A stretch of DNA of 64,000 nt. Origin: Microcosmobacter sp040493455 (lineage in GTDB: Bacteria > Bacteroidota > Bacteroidia > Flavobacteriales > Flavobacteriaceae). Below are positions 62,996-64,000 of the stretch, one piece after another (the stretch's first letter is position 1; each line of letters starts with the position of its first letter). The notes beneath the pieces were generated by a model. It searched no databases and was not told the DNA's origin. It was given only the letters and a program-made list of their open reading frames with translations. The position numbers were made by a program, and so were the translations under genes. The stretch is taken from NCBI RefSeq assembly GCF_040493455.1, contig NZ_JANFDA010000004.1, positions 1 through 64,000 on the forward strand. Direction: 5' to 3'.

Positions 62996-63043
62996 AAGTT
63001 GGTCCTGCAAATATAATAAAGTTCTCTCTTTAGGAAAGAAAAA

Positions 63044-63469
63044 CTATAGTTTCTTTAAAAAATGATAACCTAGAATTTCATAGCCTTCGTTGTAGTAAAA
63101 CTTATGCGAAGGATAATTTTGTACATAGGTGTTTAACTCCACGGTTTGACAGCCTTTTTCTTTGGCATATTCGTGTATCCATTCAAAAAAACGCTTACCT
63201 AGTCCTTGTCCTCGATAACCATCATCGATGTAAACATGGTCCACTTCCATAGTGTACCCTGCATAATGTCGAGTACAATACCATAAGCCTGTGACACCAA
63301 TAAGCTTATCATCATCATAGATTACAGCGCACTCATAGTCTTCTTCAACCATTATTAAAAAGCGCTCGTTTAAGGTTTCAGCAGATATCTTATGCTCATT
63401 TAGTTTTTCAACCAAAGGCACTACAGACAAAATCTCTTCTTTTGGAAGTATTTGAAACCTAATAGACAT
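63044..63469 (-). CDS. GNAT-family N-acetyltransferase
   Basis: 141 residues. The acetyl-CoA motif is DDGYRGQGLGKRFFEWI (about 83-99), preceded by the strand MEVDHVYID and followed by TVELNTYVQN. It starts two bases before the amidinotransferase-like gene ends, so the two are co-transcribed. The substrate is unknown; an amino acid or polyamine is possible given the neighbour. Confidence 0.9.
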   Translation of the reverse strand: MSIRFQILPKEEILSVVPLVEKLNEHKISAETLNERFLIMVEEDYECAVIYDDDKLIGVTGLWYCTRHYAGYTMEVDHVYIDDGYRGQGLGKRFFEWIHEYAKEKGCQTVELNTYVQNYPSHKFYYNEGYEILGYHFLKKL

Positions 63470-63470
63470 T

Positions 63471-64000
63471 TTAATCTCTAATTAACGGCATCGTTGAGCA
63501 ACGTAATAAACCTTCTTGTTTGGCAATCTCGGCATAAGGAACTTCTTCAACAGTAAATCCATGAGATCGTAACCATGCGTTAAGCCTTGTGAAATTTTGT
63601 TCAGAAATAACGACATCTTCAGATATGGAAAAGATATTACTGTTCATGTTATACATTTCATCTTTTGAAATTTCGAACACGTTTTCTTCTCCGAAGAAAT
63701 CTACCAGCCATTGGTATTCGCTTTCAACTAAGAACCCATTTTTATGCAAAATAGCTTTTCCTTTTCCGATAGGCTGAAAACAACAATCTAAATGTAGAGC
63801 ATTCTCCTTTGGGTCGGTATTAGATTTTCTAAGTTCGAAAGACTTGACTGTTTTGTGCGGAAACAATTCCTGAATCGCAATAACGGCATCTGTATTAGTG
63901 CGTGCCGTTATATAATCTGGATAGTCTTCACCTGAATAAGTTCCTATAAAGATATAGTCGTTCCAAGGCATTACATCACCACCCTCGACGTGACATTCTT
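63471..64000 (-). CDS. DDAH/amidinotransferase-like hydrolase, C-terminal part (cut by window edge)
   Basis: The frame is open to the right edge; the internal ATG at 63971 is not the start. Visible residues begin with HVEGGDVMPWNDY, the conserved EGGD turn of the guanidino-group-modifying superfamily, then IFIGTYSG. The catalytic His is in LHLDCCFQPIG and the catalytic Cys in LLRCSTMPLIRD at the C-terminus. It probably hydrolyses or transfers amidino groups of arginine derivatives (dimethylarginine or arginine). Which one cannot be told without the N-terminus. Confidence 0.88.
   Translation of the reverse strand, partial: ECHVEGGDVMPWNDYIFIGTYSGEDYPDYITARTNTDAVIAIQELFPHKTVKSFELRKSNTDPKENALHLDCCFQPIGKGKAILHKNGFLVESEYQWLVDFFGEENVFEISKDEMYNMNSNIFSISEDVVISEQNFTRLNAWLRSHGFTVEEVPYAEIAKQEGLLRCSTMPLIRD

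Overview
The window reads as chromosomal DNA of a marine-type member of the Flavobacteriaceae (Bacteroidota). Supporting features are A+T-rich genes, weak ribosome-binding sites, many start regions with the Bacteroidota -7 box TAnnTTTG, TPR proteins fused to a LuxR-like helix-turn-helix or to a hybrid histidine kinase, a very large secreted BspA/DUF285 repeat protein, DUF1573, DUF6702, CarboxypepD_reg-like proteins, and a kynurenine catabolic operon of the kind found in this family. About 60 protein genes and two tRNA genes are packed tightly. No complete insertion sequence, prophage or CRISPR array is visible.

Layout. 1-9.4 kb: the start of a secreted protein gene and a roughly 3,067-residue surface protein built of eight PKD-like/DUF285 modules with a dockerin-like C-terminus; the C-terminal module and the next gene are clearly more G+C-rich than the rest. 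9.5-13 kb: a TPR/LuxR regulator, a degraded tRNA fragment beside an orphan ORF, tRNA-fMet and a secreted LRR protein. 13-25 kb: envelope and housekeeping genes (LolC/E-type permease, NamZ-like DUF1343 lipoprotein, GDPD, fatty acid hydroxylase family protein, cysteine-cluster protein, amidohydrolase, valS). 25-36.7 kb: DUF1573, aspartyl protease-PDZ, aminotransferase-murB, an ECF sigma/anti-sigma pair, aquaporin, glycosyltransferase, a second ECF sigma factor, an atypical NRAMP-like transporter, and lipA-gap. 36.7-45.6 kb: hybrid histidine kinase, lpxK, a Nif3-like protein with its coiled-coil partner, msrA, methyltransferases, and a YjdI-CDGSH/YjdJ pair.

45.6-54.5 kb is the most distinctive region: a co-directional kynurenine operon, kynU - paiB-like - kmo - ridA-type deaminase - 2-aminomuconate semialdehyde dehydrogenase - SDR - haaO - PaaI-type thioesterase - ACMS decarboxylase - O-methyltransferase. 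Together these convert kynurenine through 3-hydroxyanthranilate and ACMS to 2-aminomuconate and its deaminated product. The usual meta-cleavage lower pathway (oxalocrotonate decarboxylase, hydratase, aldolase) is absent, while an SDR with a substituted catalytic Tyr/Lys pair and a thioesterase are present. This leaves open an alternative end to the pathway.

54.5-64 kb: TatA, an M1 metallopeptidase, DUF6702, two CarboxypepD_reg proteins, peptidase E, an SDR/AraC pair, DUF5995, tRNA-Gly, a GNAT and a DDAH/amidinotransferase-like enzyme that runs off the right edge.

Residue positions are counted or estimated by eye from the translations. No database search was run, so family names rest on recognised motifs.
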